64,000 nt of DNA from Streptomyces chartreusis NRRL 3882. GTDB lineage: Bacteria; Actinomycetota; Actinomycetes; Streptomycetales; Streptomycetaceae. Where the stretch lies: contig NZ_LT963352.1 in the NCBI RefSeq assembly GCF_900236475.1, forward strand, positions 5,254,001 through 5,318,000. The letters run 5' to 3'. This document shows, piece by piece, positions 53,854-62,442 of the stretch; the stretch's first letter is position 1; every line of letters starts with the position of its first letter. The translations under genes were made by a program, and so were the position numbers. The notes under the pieces are model-generated. The model was not told where the DNA came from, searched no databases, and saw nothing but the letters and a program-made list of their open reading frames with translations.

Positions 53854-54561
53854 TCAGCCGCGGCCGGCCCTCCGGCGACGGAACACCAGGAACCCACCAC
53901 CCGCGACCAGCACCGCCGCCACGCCGGACAGCACGCCCACCGGCGCCCCGTTACCCGTCTCGGCGAGATCACCGTCGGCACCGCCCTGCGGCGACGGCGA
54001 CGAGGACGCCGACGCACCACCGCCGGCCGGCGAGCCCGGCGACGCCGACGTCCCCGGCTCACCCGACGGCGCCTGGGACACCCCGGCGGACGGCGACGGC
54101 GAAGCCGCCCCGGACGGCGTCGAACCACCGGGCTCCTGCCCCTCCTCGCAGTCCGTCCAGAACACCTTGTGCTTGGCGGCACCCTTCTCACCGTCGAAGT
54201 TCCAGAACAGCTTGTAGTGCCCGTCGGGCAGCGACAGGTCCTCCGTACGGCCGTGGCCCTCGGCGTCCAACGTGAGCGAGCCGGACTTCACCGTCTCCCC
54301 CCTGTTCTCGCTCGGCGGGATCGCGTCGATGTGCCAGTCCACCTCCTGACCGCCGTCAAAACCGAAAGCGTCCAGGTAGAAGGTGCACACGTGCGGCTCG
54401 TTGCGGCGCAGCTCCTCGTCCGTCGAGGCGTCGTGGATCTTGACCGTGCCGTTGTCACCGGGAGGCGACGCGTGGGCGGCCGGAGCGAGCAGGAGGACCG
54501 CGGAAGCGGCGGCGGCGACAGCGCCGGCGCGCGAGAGAGTTCGCATCGAGAAGTCGTCCAT
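53854..54561 (-). CDS. LAETG-motif cell-wall-anchored protein (sortase substrate)
   Basis: 235 aa. Signal peptide (AGAVAAAASAVLLLAPAAHAS, start ATG 54561 or ATG 54546), a beta-rich domain with Cys residues (PHVCTFYLDAFGFDGGQEVDWHID; FWTDCEEG), a long Ser/Pro/Gly linker, then the sorting signal: LAETG, TM segment (VGVLSGVAAVLVAGGGFLVF) and RRRRAG. LAETG fits the LAxTG class E sortase motif used in Streptomyces. The domain would be exposed on the wall. No catalytic motif; function unknown. Confidence 0.88.
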   Translation of the reverse strand: MDDFSMRTLSRAGAVAAAASAVLLLAPAAHASPPGDNGTVKIHDASTDEELRRNEPHVCTFYLDAFGFDGGQEVDWHIDAIPPSENRGETVKSGSLTLDAEGHGRTEDLSLPDGHYKLFWNFDGEKGAAKHKVFWTDCEEGQEPGGSTPSGAASPSPSAGVSQAPSGEPGTSASPGSPAGGGASASSSPSPQGGADGDLAETGNGAPVGVLSGVAAVLVAGGGFLVFRRRRAGRG

Positions 54562-54683
54562 CTTCGAGAAGTGACCGGGAAGATGTGGAGGGGGCGGCTC
54601 AGCATCCAGCCTCGCTGGTCAGCACGTCAATCACGAACACACAACGCTCGGCCCCCCACAGAAGAAGAGAACGCCGCAACCCC

Positions 54684-55175
54684 TCAGACGGTCACGAAAG
54701 CCGCCGTCAGCAACGCCACCCCCGACAACGCCAGCACCCACGCCGCCCGCGTCCGCAGCAGACCCCCCGCCACCACCACCGACGCCAGCAACAGCGCACC
54801 ACCCAGCGGAATCCACGCGTACAGCACCCCGGCCGGGCCCGAGCGCACCGCGTCATCGCTGCCCGGCTTCAGGACCACCGTGTACGTCCGGCCCCTCTCC
54901 ACCGCGACCGACTTCTCCAGCACCACCCTCGACCGCGGCTGCGAACCCACCGACAGCGGCGAGTACGGGCCCGTGCACGTATCCGGCCCGCACCGCGTCA
55001 CCTCCACCGTGCCGCGCTCCCGGCCCTTCGTCAGCATCACGTGCTGCGCCGTACCCCACGACGCCCACACACCCGCGATCAGGATCAGCACCGCCACCGT
55101 GCCCATCGCCGCGAACCGGCCGAACCGCAGCACGGCATGAGCGCCCTGGCGAGTGGCGGCGGCAGAGGCAGGCAT
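54684..55175 (-). CDS. Two-TM membrane protein of unknown function
   Basis: 163 aa (alternative start ATG 55187). TM1 FAAMGTVAVLILIAGVWASW (about residues 20-39) and TM pair near the C-terminus (AWIPLGGALLLASVVVAGGLL and AAWVLALSGVALLTAAFV). The extracytoplasmic part has a Cys pair (RCGPDTCTG) and a beta-strand pattern. No family recognised; neither a permease nor an enzyme motif is visible. It lies between the wall protein and pth on the same strand. Confidence 0.68.
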   Translation of the reverse strand: MPASAAATRQGAHAVLRFGRFAAMGTVAVLILIAGVWASWGTAQHVMLTKGRERGTVEVTRCGPDTCTGPYSPLSVGSQPRSRVVLEKSVAVERGRTYTVVLKPGSDDAVRSGPAGVLYAWIPLGGALLLASVVVAGGLLRTRAAWVLALSGVALLTAAFVTV

Positions 55176-55229
55176 GGCCGGGATCATTGGCCATACCCGC
55201 ACGGCCGGTCAACTCGCGTGGGTGACAAG

Positions 55230-55826
55230 TCAGGAGTTGTACGTGCTTTGCGCCCGCTCCAGCCCCTCGATCACCAGACACTCCACCGCGTCCGCCGCCC
55301 GGTCAACGAAGTAGTCCAACTCCTTGCGCTCCGCCGACGAGAAATCCCGCAACACGAAATCCGCCACCGGCATCCGCCCCGGCGGCCGACCGATCCCGAA
55401 CCGCACCCGGTGATAATCCGCCCCGAACGCCTTCGTCATCGACTTCAACCCGTTGTGCCCGTTGTCCCCGCCGCCCAGCTTCAGCCGCAACGTCCCATAA
55501 TCGATGTCCAACTCATCATGAATCGCCACCACATGGGCGACCGGCACCTTGTAGAAATCCCGCAGCGCGTTCACCGGCCCACCCGACAGATTCATGTACG
55601 ACATCGGCTTCGCCACGATCACCCGCCGGCTCATCGGCCCCGGCGGCCCGATCCGCCCCTCGACGACCTGCGCCTGCGCCTTCCCGGCCCGCTTGAACCT
55701 CCCCCCGACCCGGCCCGCCAGCAGATCGGCCACCATGAAACCCACGTTGTGCCGGTTCCCCGCGTACTCCGGCCCCGGATTACCCAGCCCCACGATCAGC
55801 CAGGGAGCAGCGGCATCGGTCGTCAC
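55230..55826 (-). CDS. pth: Peptidyl-tRNA hydrolase
   Basis: 198 aa. Conserved WLIVGLGNPGPEYAGNRHNVGFMV with catalytic His in RHNVG (about 26), NLSG, the Asp in AIHDELDIDYG (about 98), and GGDNGHNGLKSM. The ATG at 55832 is only two bases from AGGAG; the GTG at 55826 has eight-base spacing and is preferred. Cleaves peptidyl-tRNA to recycle tRNA. Upstream of it is rplY on the same strand, and this pair is standard. Confidence 0.95.
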   Translation of the reverse strand: MTTDAAAPWLIVGLGNPGPEYAGNRHNVGFMVADLLAGRVGGRFKRAGKAQAQVVEGRIGPPGPMSRRVIVAKPMSYMNLSGGPVNALRDFYKVPVAHVVAIHDELDIDYGTLRLKLGGGDNGHNGLKSMTKAFGADYHRVRFGIGRPPGRMPVADFVLRDFSSAERKELDYFVDRAADAVECLVIEGLERAQSTYNS

Positions 55827-55901
55827 GTCCATGTCTCCTTCATACGCGTCGGCCGCTGCTCCGCACGGGAACAGCGGCCGACGAAACGACGACGAAGAGG
55901 A

Positions 55902-56495
55902 TCAGGCCTCGGCGGCCTCTTCGCCCGCTTCCTCGCCCTCCGGGGCCTCCTCGGCCTGCGCGGCCAGGACCTGGAGAACCACCGTGTCCCCCTCGACGTC
56001 CAGCGTCGTGCCCTTCGGCAGCGGGATGTCCTTCGCCAGGATGGAGTCACCCGCCGTCAGACCCTCGACGGAGACCGTCACCGACTCCGGGATGTGAGTC
56101 GCCTCGGCCACCACCGGCAGCGCGTTCAGCACGTGCTCCAGCAGGTTGCCACCCGGGGCCAGCTCACCCTCGGTGTGCACGTAGATCTCGACGTTGACCT
56201 GCTCACCGCGCTTCACCAGCTGCAGGTCCACGTGCTCCAGGAAGCCCTTCAGCGGGTCACGCTGCACGGCCTTCGGAATCGCCAGCTCGTTCTGCTTGCC
56301 GTCGATGTCCAGCGCGATCAGCACGTTCGGCGTACGCAGCGCCATCAGCAGGTCGTGACCCGGCAGGGTCAGGTGCAGCGGGTCCGAACCGTGCCCGTAC
56401 AGGACACCCGGAACCTTGTCTTCACGACGGATACGGCGCGCGGCACCCTTGCCGAACTCGGTGCGCGTCGCGGCGGAGATCTTCACCTCGGACAT
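55902..56495 (-). CDS. rplY: 50S ribosomal protein L25/general stress protein Ctc
   Basis: 197 aa, the long form: N-terminal L25 domain (RTEFGKGAARRIRREDKVPGVLYGHG, residues about 11-36; binds 5S rRNA) and the TL5 C-terminal domain, ending in a Glu/Ala tail (EEAPEGEEAGEEAAEA). ATG 56495 follows AGGAG with five-base spacing; an earlier GTG at 56501 is too close. It is preceded by two hairpins in the prs-rplY gap. Housekeeping. Confidence 0.95.
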   Translation of the reverse strand: MSEVKISAATRTEFGKGAARRIRREDKVPGVLYGHGSDPLHLTLPGHDLLMALRTPNVLIALDIDGKQNELAIPKAVQRDPLKGFLEHVDLQLVKRGEQVNVEIYVHTEGELAPGGNLLEHVLNALPVVAEATHIPESVTVSVEGLTAGDSILAKDIPLPKGTTLDVEGDTVVLQVLAAQAEEAPEGEEAGEEAAEA

Positions 56496-56575
56496 ACTCA
56501 CTCCTCGAAGTCAGAAACGGACGTGGTCACCCGGCCACGAACGGCCTGCTACGAAGAGCGCGTCGATAACGGACC

Positions 56576-56607
56576 GCCGTACAGGCTTCCTGAAGAAGCG
56601 GTACGGC
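56576..56607 (-). other. Hairpin overlapping the prs terminator
   Basis: GCCGTAC (56576-56582) with GTACGGC (56601-56607), and an inner GCTTC/GAAGC stem (56585-56589/56595-56599). It shares bases 56605-56607 with the adjacent terminator, so the two structures compete. It lies upstream of rplY. Confidence 0.5.
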
Positions 56608-56652
56608 CTCCCTCGCCGAGCAACTTCAGCAGTCTACTCGGCAAGGGAGGCC
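56605..56652 (-). terminator. Strong hairpin terminator downstream of prs
   Basis: GGCCTCCCTCGCCGAG (56605-56620) pairs with CTCGGCAAGGGAGGCC (56637-56652), a 16-nt stem with one internal mismatch, 16-nt loop. It lies 39 bp after the prs stop on the minus strand. Confidence 0.85.
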
Positions 56653-56690
56653 GCACCCAAAACGATCTACAGAACCCCGACCAGCGGCTC

Positions 56691-57671
56691 CTACTGCTCG
56701 TCGAACAGGCTCGTCACCGAACCGTCCTCGAACACCTCACGCACCGCACTCGCGATCGTCGGCGCGATCGACAGCACCGAGATCTTGTCCAGGTCACCGC
56801 TCAGCTCGCCCGGCGTCGGCAGCGTGTTCGTGAACACGAACTCACTCACCCGCGAGTTCTTCAGCCGATCCGCCGCCGGACCCGACAGCACACCGTGCGT
56901 CGCCGTCACGATGACGTCCTCCGCACCGTGCGCGAACAGCGCGTCCGCCGCGGCACAGATCGTCCCGCCCGTGTCGATCATGTCGTCCACCAGGACACAC
57001 ACGCGCCCCTTCACCTCACCCACGACCTCGTGGACGGTGACCTGGTTCGCGACGTCCTTGTCCCGACGCTTGTGCACGATCGCCAGCGGCGCACCCAGCC
57101 GGTCGCACCAGCGGTCCGCGACCCGCACCCGGCCCGCGTCCGGAGACACGACCGTCAGCTTCTCCCGGTCCACCTTCCGGCCCACGTAGTCCGCCAGCAG
57201 CGGCAGCGCGAACAGATGGTCCACCGGACCGTCGAAGAAGCCCTGGATCTGGTCCGTGTGCAGATCCACCGTCAGGATCCGGTCGGCGCCCGCGGTCTTC
57301 ATCATGTCCGCGATCAGACGCGCCGAAATCGGTTCACGTCCCCGGTGCTTCTTGTCCTGCCGCGCGTAACCGTAGAACGGCACGATGACGGTGATGGAGC
57401 GGGCCGACGCACGCTTCAGCGCGTCGATCATGATCAACTGCTCCATGATCCACTTGTTGATCGGAGCCGTGTGGCTCTGGATCAGGAAGCAGTCGGCACC
57501 ACGTGCCGACTCCTGATAACGCACATAGATCTCGCCGTTCGCGAAGTCGAAGGCCTTCGTCGGGACAACCCCGACACCCAACTGCTGGGCGACCTCCTCG
57601 GCAAGCTCGGGGTGGGCGCGGCCGGAGAAGAACATCAACTTCTTCTCGCCGGTCGTCTTGATCCCGGTCAC
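56691..57671 (-). CDS. prs: Ribose-phosphate pyrophosphokinase
   Basis: 326 aa enzyme making PRPP from ribose-5-phosphate and ATP. Signature: DLHTDQIQGFF (about 137-147), and the PRPP-binding loop CVLVDDMIDTGGT (about 228-240). The GTG at 57671 follows GAGGAGACAGTGCT. It is downstream of glmU on the same strand (135-bp gap), the common glmU-prs arrangement, though the gap holds possible pairing near 57714-57736. Confidence 0.95.
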   Translation of the reverse strand: MTGIKTTGEKKLMFFSGRAHPELAEEVAQQLGVGVVPTKAFDFANGEIYVRYQESARGADCFLIQSHTAPINKWIMEQLIMIDALKRASARSITVIVPFYGYARQDKKHRGREPISARLIADMMKTAGADRILTVDLHTDQIQGFFDGPVDHLFALPLLADYVGRKVDREKLTVVSPDAGRVRVADRWCDRLGAPLAIVHKRRDKDVANQVTVHEVVGEVKGRVCVLVDDMIDTGGTICAAADALFAHGAEDVIVTATHGVLSGPAADRLKNSRVSEFVFTNTLPTPGELSGDLDKISVLSIAPTIASAVREVFEDGSVTSLFDEQ

Positions 57672-57806
57672 AGCACTGTCTCCTCAGAGGTGTCGCAGCT
57701 GGGTGTCGAGAGACCTCTCAGCCGGCTTGCGAGAGGCCGTCTCAGCTGGTGGGGGTGCGGGTGTGCACTTATCACCGTACGCCGTGTTTGAGGCACCGGT
57801 TTCCGG

Positions 57807-59252
57807 TCACCCCTCCTCGGCCGACCCCCGGGAAGCCGCCTCGGCCGCCTTCGCGGCCGCGCTCCCCGGACGCTTTCGAGCCACCCAACCCTCGATATTC
57901 CGCTGCTGACCACGGGCCACGGCCAGCGAACCGGGCGGCACATCCTTGGTGATCACGGACCCGGCGGCGGTGTACGCGCCGTCCCCGACCGTGACAGGCG
58001 CCACAAACATGTTGTCCGAGCCGGTACGGCAATGCGAACCGATCGTCGTGTGGTGCTTCTCCTGGCCGTCGTAGTTCACGAACACGCTCGCGGCACCGAT
58101 GTTCGTCTGCTCACCGATCGTCGCGTCCCCGACATAGGAGAGGTGAGGCACCTTCGTCCCCTCACCGATCGACGCGTTCTTCGTCTCGACGTACGTCCCG
58201 ATCTTGCCCTTGGCGCCGAGCCGCGTCCCCGGACGCAGATACGCGTACGGCCCGACGCTCGCCCCGGGCCCCACCTCCGCACCCACGGCCACGGCGTTGT
58301 CGACCCGCGCACCCGCACCGACACGGGTGTCGGTCAGCCGGCAGTTGGGCCCGACCTCCGCGCCCTCACCGATGTGCGTCGACCCGTGCAGCTGCGTGCC
58401 CGGGTGCACGACGGCGTCCTGCTCGAACGTGACGGCGACGTCGATCCACGTGGTCGCCGGGTCGATGACCGTCACACCGGACAGCATGGCCTCGGTGAGC
58501 AGCCGGTCGTTGAGAATGCGACGGGCCTCGGAGAGCTGCACACGGTTGTTGATGCCGGCGATCTCGCGGTGGTCGCCCGCGACGGACGCCCCGACCCGGT
58601 GCCCGGCCTCGCGCAGGATCCCCAGGACGTCGGTCAGGTACTCCTCGCCCTGGCTGTTGTCCGTGCGCACCTTCTTCAGCGCGTCGGCGAGCAGCTGCCC
58701 GTCGAACGCGAACACCCCCGAGTTGATCTCACGGATCGACCGCTGGGCGTCGGTGGCGTCCTTGTGCTCCACGATCGCCGTCACGGCGCCCGAGTCGTCC
58801 CGCACGATCCGGCCGTAGCCGGTCGCGTCCGGCACCTCGGCGGTCAGCACGGTGACCGCGTTGCCGTCTTCCGAATGGGTGGCGGAGAGGGCCCGGAGCG
58901 TCTCGCCGGTCAGCAGGGGAGTGTCCCCGCACACGACGACGACCGTCCCGTCGACCGCCCCGCCGAGCGCCTCCAGTCCCATCCGTACGGCATGCCCCGT
59001 GCCGTTCTGCTCGGCCTGCACGGCGGTGCGGACGTCCGGGGCGATCTCGCCGAGGTGGGCGGTGACCTTCTCACGGGCGTGGCCGACCACGACGACCAGG
59101 TTCTCGGGGTGCAGCTCGCCCGCGGCGGCGAGCACGTGTCCCACGAGACTGCGGCCGCAGAGCTCGTGCAGGACCTTGGGTGTGGCCGACTTCATACGGG
59201 TGCCCTCACCCGCTGCGAGAACGACGACGGCTGCCGGGCGGTTGGCGCTCAC
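57807..59252 (-). CDS. glmU: Bifunctional GlmU (GlcNAc-1-P uridylyltransferase/GlcN-1-P acetyltransferase)
   Basis: 481 aa. N-terminal pyrophosphorylase domain (VVLAAGEGTRMKS with the GxGTRM loop, then CGDTPLL) and C-terminal left-handed beta-helix acetyltransferase (repeats such as GTKVPHLSYVGDATIGEQTNIGA). Makes UDP-GlcNAc for peptidoglycan. GTG 59252 is chosen (GAAGGG nine bases upstream). A longer frame that crosses the tRNA is spurious. The Ser/Glu-rich tail is usual in actinomycetes. Confidence 0.95.
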   Translation of the reverse strand: MSANRPAAVVVLAAGEGTRMKSATPKVLHELCGRSLVGHVLAAAGELHPENLVVVVGHAREKVTAHLGEIAPDVRTAVQAEQNGTGHAVRMGLEALGGAVDGTVVVVCGDTPLLTGETLRALSATHSEDGNAVTVLTAEVPDATGYGRIVRDDSGAVTAIVEHKDATDAQRSIREINSGVFAFDGQLLADALKKVRTDNSQGEEYLTDVLGILREAGHRVGASVAGDHREIAGINNRVQLSEARRILNDRLLTEAMLSGVTVIDPATTWIDVAVTFEQDAVVHPGTQLHGSTHIGEGAEVGPNCRLTDTRVGAGARVDNAVAVGAEVGPGASVGPYAYLRPGTRLGAKGKIGTYVETKNASIGEGTKVPHLSYVGDATIGEQTNIGAASVFVNYDGQEKHHTTIGSHCRTGSDNMFVAPVTVGDGAYTAAGSVITKDVPPGSLAVARGQQRNIEGWVARKRPGSAAAKAAEAASRGSAEEG

Positions 59253-59328
59253 GGGATGCCCTTCGGCTGTGGATGGGGTGGGGTGACATCCGCAGGATAC
59301 CGGGGGGTTTTGTGGGGGAGATGGGTGC

Positions 59329-59361
59329 GGGTCCTGACTAACGGCTTGCCAGTCAGGACCC
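59329..59361 (-). terminator. tRNA-Gln terminator
   Basis: Perfect 11-bp inverted repeat GGGTCCTGACT (59329-59339) and AGTCAGGACCC (59351-59361), 11-nt loop, 13 bp downstream of the tRNA on the minus strand. Isolates the tRNA from glmU. Confidence 0.85.
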
Positions 59362-59374
59362 GAACCGAGCTTTG

Positions 59375-59446
59375 CTCCGCCGCCAGGACTCGAACCCGGA
59401 CTGAGGACACCAAAAGACCCAGTGCTGCCACTTACACCACGGCGGA
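59375..59446 (-). tRNA. tRNA-Gln (anticodon TTG)
   Basis: 72-nt cloverleaf read on the minus strand. Acceptor TCCGCCG/CGGCGGA with G discriminator, D-stem GTGT/GCAC, anticodon loop TTTTGGT with anticodon TTG, T-arm CCGGG-TTCGAGT-CCTGG. The CCA is not encoded. The anticodon stem has one T-T mismatch as I read it, which is worth checking with a tRNA finder. Terminator follows at once. Confidence 0.85.
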
Positions 59447-59458
59447 TGGCAAGCCCAG

Positions 59459-60247
59459 TCAGACAGCCGTTCGCGGAGTGCGCGACTGAGCCTCCCCTAC
59501 TATGCCCCACCACCAGCCTTCGATGCGACGGTATAGGTCTGCTCCGCGGCGTACATCGACACGGAGACAGCCGTAGTACCCCTCATTGGTGTTCTTCCGG
59601 TTCGTGCTGGGGCTGTGCTTCTTGAGCGTAGTCTTCAGGAGCGCAGCTCGATCGATACCCACGTGGTCGGCCCAGAACTGCTCGGCGCCCGCTACGTCGG
59701 CACTCTCGTGGACATGCACGGCGAACTTCAGACGTTCCCGTTCTACGCCGAGTAGGTCGAGCCAGGCCCGGAAGACCGTGATCATGCCAGGGTCGCTGTT
59801 CACGAAGATCACGCGTTCTTGCCGACGGTACGGCTTGCTTTTCGCGCCCTCGGCCCAATAGAGGCCCACGCCGACCAGGAACAGTTCACGATCGCTCAAG
59901 TGCTCGATCTCGCGTGTTGCCACTGCTCTGGTTCGCTGGCGTTCCTCCTCGCGTAGCCGCAGCTTGGCTTCCCAACCCCGCTTCGCGATCGCCGAGGCTT
60001 CCTCCCGGGTCCGTTGCCGCCGCTCCGGCCTCGGCAGATCCCGCCCCCACAGCGAGATCGAACTCTTGGAGCACCCCAGCTCCACTTGGATCTGGTCGTA
60101 GGTCCAACCCTGGAGCCGTAGCTCCCTGGCCCTTTCCCGGAGGTCGTCCTTCGCGTTCGGGCGCTTCGTCCACTCCGGTGGTGGCTCGCCCTCCAGCAGG
60201 CGGTTGAGGATGTCGTTGTTGTCGACGTGCAGTCGGTCGCAGATCAC
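59459..60247 (-). CDS. HTH protein with LAGLIDADG-like domain next to tRNA-Gln
   Basis: 262 aa from GTG 60247; no good Shine-Dalgarno is seen. A resolvase-type HTH lies at about residues 36-70 (RLQGWTYDQIQVELGCSKSSISLWGRDLP). A basic linker follows. Residues 121-134 (ELFLVGVGLYWAEG) resemble a LAGLIDADG helix ending in acidic E133, followed by FVNSDPGMITVFRAWLDLLGV and EQFWADHVGIDRAALLK, which look like the second half of a homing-endonuclease fold. It may be a WhiA-like DNA-binding protein or a degenerate homing enzyme. It stops 12 bp upstream of the tRNA gene on the same strand. Identification is from residue pattern, not a search. Confidence 0.6.
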   Translation of the reverse strand: MICDRLHVDNNDILNRLLEGEPPPEWTKRPNAKDDLRERARELRLQGWTYDQIQVELGCSKSSISLWGRDLPRPERRQRTREEASAIAKRGWEAKLRLREEERQRTRAVATREIEHLSDRELFLVGVGLYWAEGAKSKPYRRQERVIFVNSDPGMITVFRAWLDLLGVERERLKFAVHVHESADVAGAEQFWADHVGIDRAALLKTTLKKHSPSTNRKNTNEGYYGCLRVDVRRGADLYRRIEGWWWGIVGEAQSRTPRTAV

Positions 60248-60500
60248 ACCGTCTGTCGAGCCGGCGCGCGCCCAGGCAGTGCCCGTACCCGCAGTCCCTC
60301 GAAGTGGGCGTATTTGCCGGTGGCATGTGTCATAGGCATACCGTCCGGGCGGAATGGAGGGCTCCGGGATCGAACGGTGAGCGATTCAGCAGTTCGAGGG
60401 ATATCGGGCCGTATCGCAGCCGAACGGTCACGGAGTGTGGTGTGGGCGAGTCCGGGAAACTCGCCGGAAAACCGGCTGGGGGCGCCCGTAGGCTGGAGGC

Positions 60501-61799
60501 ATGACCGCGACGGGGGAAGACCATGTGACGGCCCGGGGAGGGCCGTGGTGGTGGGCCAGACGGCGTAGTGCCGTCTTCGATGTGAGTCTGGCCGTGGTGT
60601 CCGCGCTGGAGTGCGGGCTGGAGGGGATCCCCTTCGCCAGGGACGCCGGGATTCCGGCGTCGGCGGGGGTCGTGTTCGGGCTGGTGGCCGGTTCCGTGCT
60701 GCTGGTGCGGCGGCGCTGGCCGATCGCCGTCGTGCTGGTCTCGATCGCCATCACGCCGGCCGAGATGGGTTTCCTGATGGGCGTGGTCGGCCTGTACACG
60801 CTGGCCGCGGCCGAGCTGCCCCGGCGGATCATCGCCTCGCTGGCGGGGATGTCGCTGGTGGGGACGCTCATCGTGACGTTCGTGAAGACGCGGCAGGACA
60901 TGGTCCGGGGGGACCTGGACCTGGGCGACTGGTTCGTGCCCTTCGCGGCGATCACGATGTCGCTGGGCTTCACGGCGCCCCCGGTGCTGCTGGGCCTGTA
61001 CGTGGGGGCCCGGCGGCGTCTGATGGAGAGCCTGCGGGAGCGGGCGGACAGTCTGGAGCGGGAGCTCCAGCTGCTCGCGGAGCGGGCGGAGGAGCGGGCC
61101 GAGTGGGCCCGGAACGAGGAGCGGACCCGGATCGCCCGGGAGATGCACGACGTCGTCGCGCACCGGGTGAGTCTGATGGTCGTGCATGCCGCCGCGCTTC
61201 AGGCTGTGGCGCGGAAGGATCCTGAGAAGGCCGTCAAGAATGCCGCGCTGGTGGGGGACATGGGGCGGCAGGCGCTGACCGAGCTGCGGGAGATGCTCGG
61301 GGTGCTGCGCAGTGGCGGGGGCGAGCGGCGTGAGCGTGCCGCTTCGGTGCCGCTGGCGGCGGTGGGGGTGGCTGCCGCGGCGGCGGCTTCGCGGGCCGCT
61401 GATGACGAGGGGCCGTGTCTGGCGGAGATCGAGGAGCTGGTCGGGCAGTCGGCCGCGGCGGGGATGGTGGTCGATCTGACGGTGGAGGGGGATGCCCGGT
61501 CGTATGCGCCGGAGGTGGAGCAGACGGCGTACCGGGTGGTGCAGGAGGCGTTGACGAACGTCCACAAGCACGCGGCCGGGGCGAAGACGTATGTGCGGTT
61601 GGCGCATCGGGTGTCGGAGATCGCGATGCAGGTGGAGAACGAGCCGCCGGAGGCGGCGGCGTCGTCGGCGCGGTTGCCGTCCGGGGGGAACGGGCTGGTG
61701 GGGATGAAGGAGCGGGTTGCCGCGCTGGGTGGGGTGTTCGTGTCCGGGCCGACGGACGCGGGGGGTTTTCGGGTGTCGGCGGTGATTCCGGCGTCGTAG
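60501..61799 (+). CDS. Sensor histidine kinase (orphan)
   Basis: 432 aa. Four to five TM segments in the first 170 residues (AGVVFGLVAGSVLLV, IAVVLVSIAITPAE and others), a coiled-coil segment (ERADSLERELQLLAERAEER) and a HisKA_3-type dimerisation helix with the His in REMHDVVAHRVSLMVVHAA (about residue 218). The HATPase is shown by QEALTNVHKHAAGA and GGNGLVGMKERV. No response regulator is adjacent, so it is an orphan. ATG 60501 has GGAGG one base before it; an in-frame GTG at 60525 has a better gap and could be the true start. The signal is unknown. Confidence 0.88.
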   Translation: MTATGEDHVTARGGPWWWARRRSAVFDVSLAVVSALECGLEGIPFARDAGIPASAGVVFGLVAGSVLLVRRRWPIAVVLVSIAITPAEMGFLMGVVGLYTLAAAELPRRIIASLAGMSLVGTLIVTFVKTRQDMVRGDLDLGDWFVPFAAITMSLGFTAPPVLLGLYVGARRRLMESLRERADSLERELQLLAERAEERAEWARNEERTRIAREMHDVVAHRVSLMVVHAAALQAVARKDPEKAVKNAALVGDMGRQALTELREMLGVLRSGGGERRERAASVPLAAVGVAAAAAASRAADDEGPCLAEIEELVGQSAAAGMVVDLTVEGDARSYAPEVEQTAYRVVQEALTNVHKHAAGAKTYVRLAHRVSEIAMQVENEPPEAAASSARLPSGGNGLVGMKERVAALGGVFVSGPTDAGGFRVSAVIPAS

Positions 61800-61854
61800 C
61801 CCCACGGTGGTGCCCATGTGCCGTTTGCCGTAGGGCCGGTTGCCTTTGTCGTCG

Positions 61855-62349
61855 TCAGCCGGTTGTCAGGCGGGTGGGTTCCGTGCCGGCGATGAGGGTG
61901 GACAGGGCCTGGTCGATGTGGGGTCCGAGGTACCAGTCGCCGGTGTGGTCGAGGGTGTAGACGCGGCCTTCGGTGTCGATGGCGAGGAGGGCCTGGTTGT
62001 CGGTTTCGGCGCCGAGGGGGCAGACCTCGGTGCCGAGGGCGCGGCCGAGGTCGCCGAGGGTGCGGGCCATGTGGAGCCCGTGCAGCGGGTCGAGGTGGAG
62101 GTTGGCGGGGGCGACCTGGCGGCCGGGGCCGGTGGGGGTGATGTGGAGTCCGCCGAACTCGGCCCAGGCCTCGACGGCCGCGGGGAAGACGGTGTGGCGG
62201 TGGCCGGCGGGTGAGACGTGGTCGCGCAGGGCGTCGGCCCAGATCTCGGCCTGCTTGATGTCCCAGCGTCCGGGTTGCCAGCCGGCGGCGCGCAGGGCGG
62301 CGTCGACTTGTACGGCGAAGCGGGTGGTGGACGTGCGGTCGGTGTGCAT
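61855..62349 (-). CDS. SUKH-3-type immunity protein
   Basis: 164 aa. RFAVQVDAALRAAGWQPGRW (about 10-29), WAEFGGLHITPTGPGR, LHMARTLGDLGRALGTEVCPLG and LLAIDTEGRVYTLDHTGDWYLGPHIDQAL (residues 121-149) follow the SUKH-3 pattern, a family of intracellular immunity proteins to polymorphic toxins. No signal peptide. It lies 93 bp downstream of the deaminase-like gene on the same strand, the cognate toxin-then-immunity order. Immunity function is inferred from family and position. Confidence 0.82.
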   Translation of the reverse strand: MHTDRTSTTRFAVQVDAALRAAGWQPGRWDIKQAEIWADALRDHVSPAGHRHTVFPAAVEAWAEFGGLHITPTGPGRQVAPANLHLDPLHGLHMARTLGDLGRALGTEVCPLGAETDNQALLAIDTEGRVYTLDHTGDWYLGPHIDQALSTLIAGTEPTRLTTG

Positions 62350-62442
62350 CTGCCCTTCGTCTCGTCGAGGTCATGGGGCGTGTGGGGCGGGCCGTGGTGC
62401 GGGGTGGTGGTGCGGCGTGGTGCTTTCGGTGTGTGTGGCGTG

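Noticed and set aside
59329..59365. Apparent partial duplicate of the tRNA 3' end, read at first as an attachment site
   Set aside because: The similarity comes from a perfect terminator hairpin (GGGTCCTGACT/AGTCAGGACCC), not from a tRNA copy.
59252..59513. Extension of the GlmU frame upstream across the tRNA-Gln gene
   Set aside because: The tRNA and its terminator lie in this stretch, and GlmU homology starts at GTG 59252.
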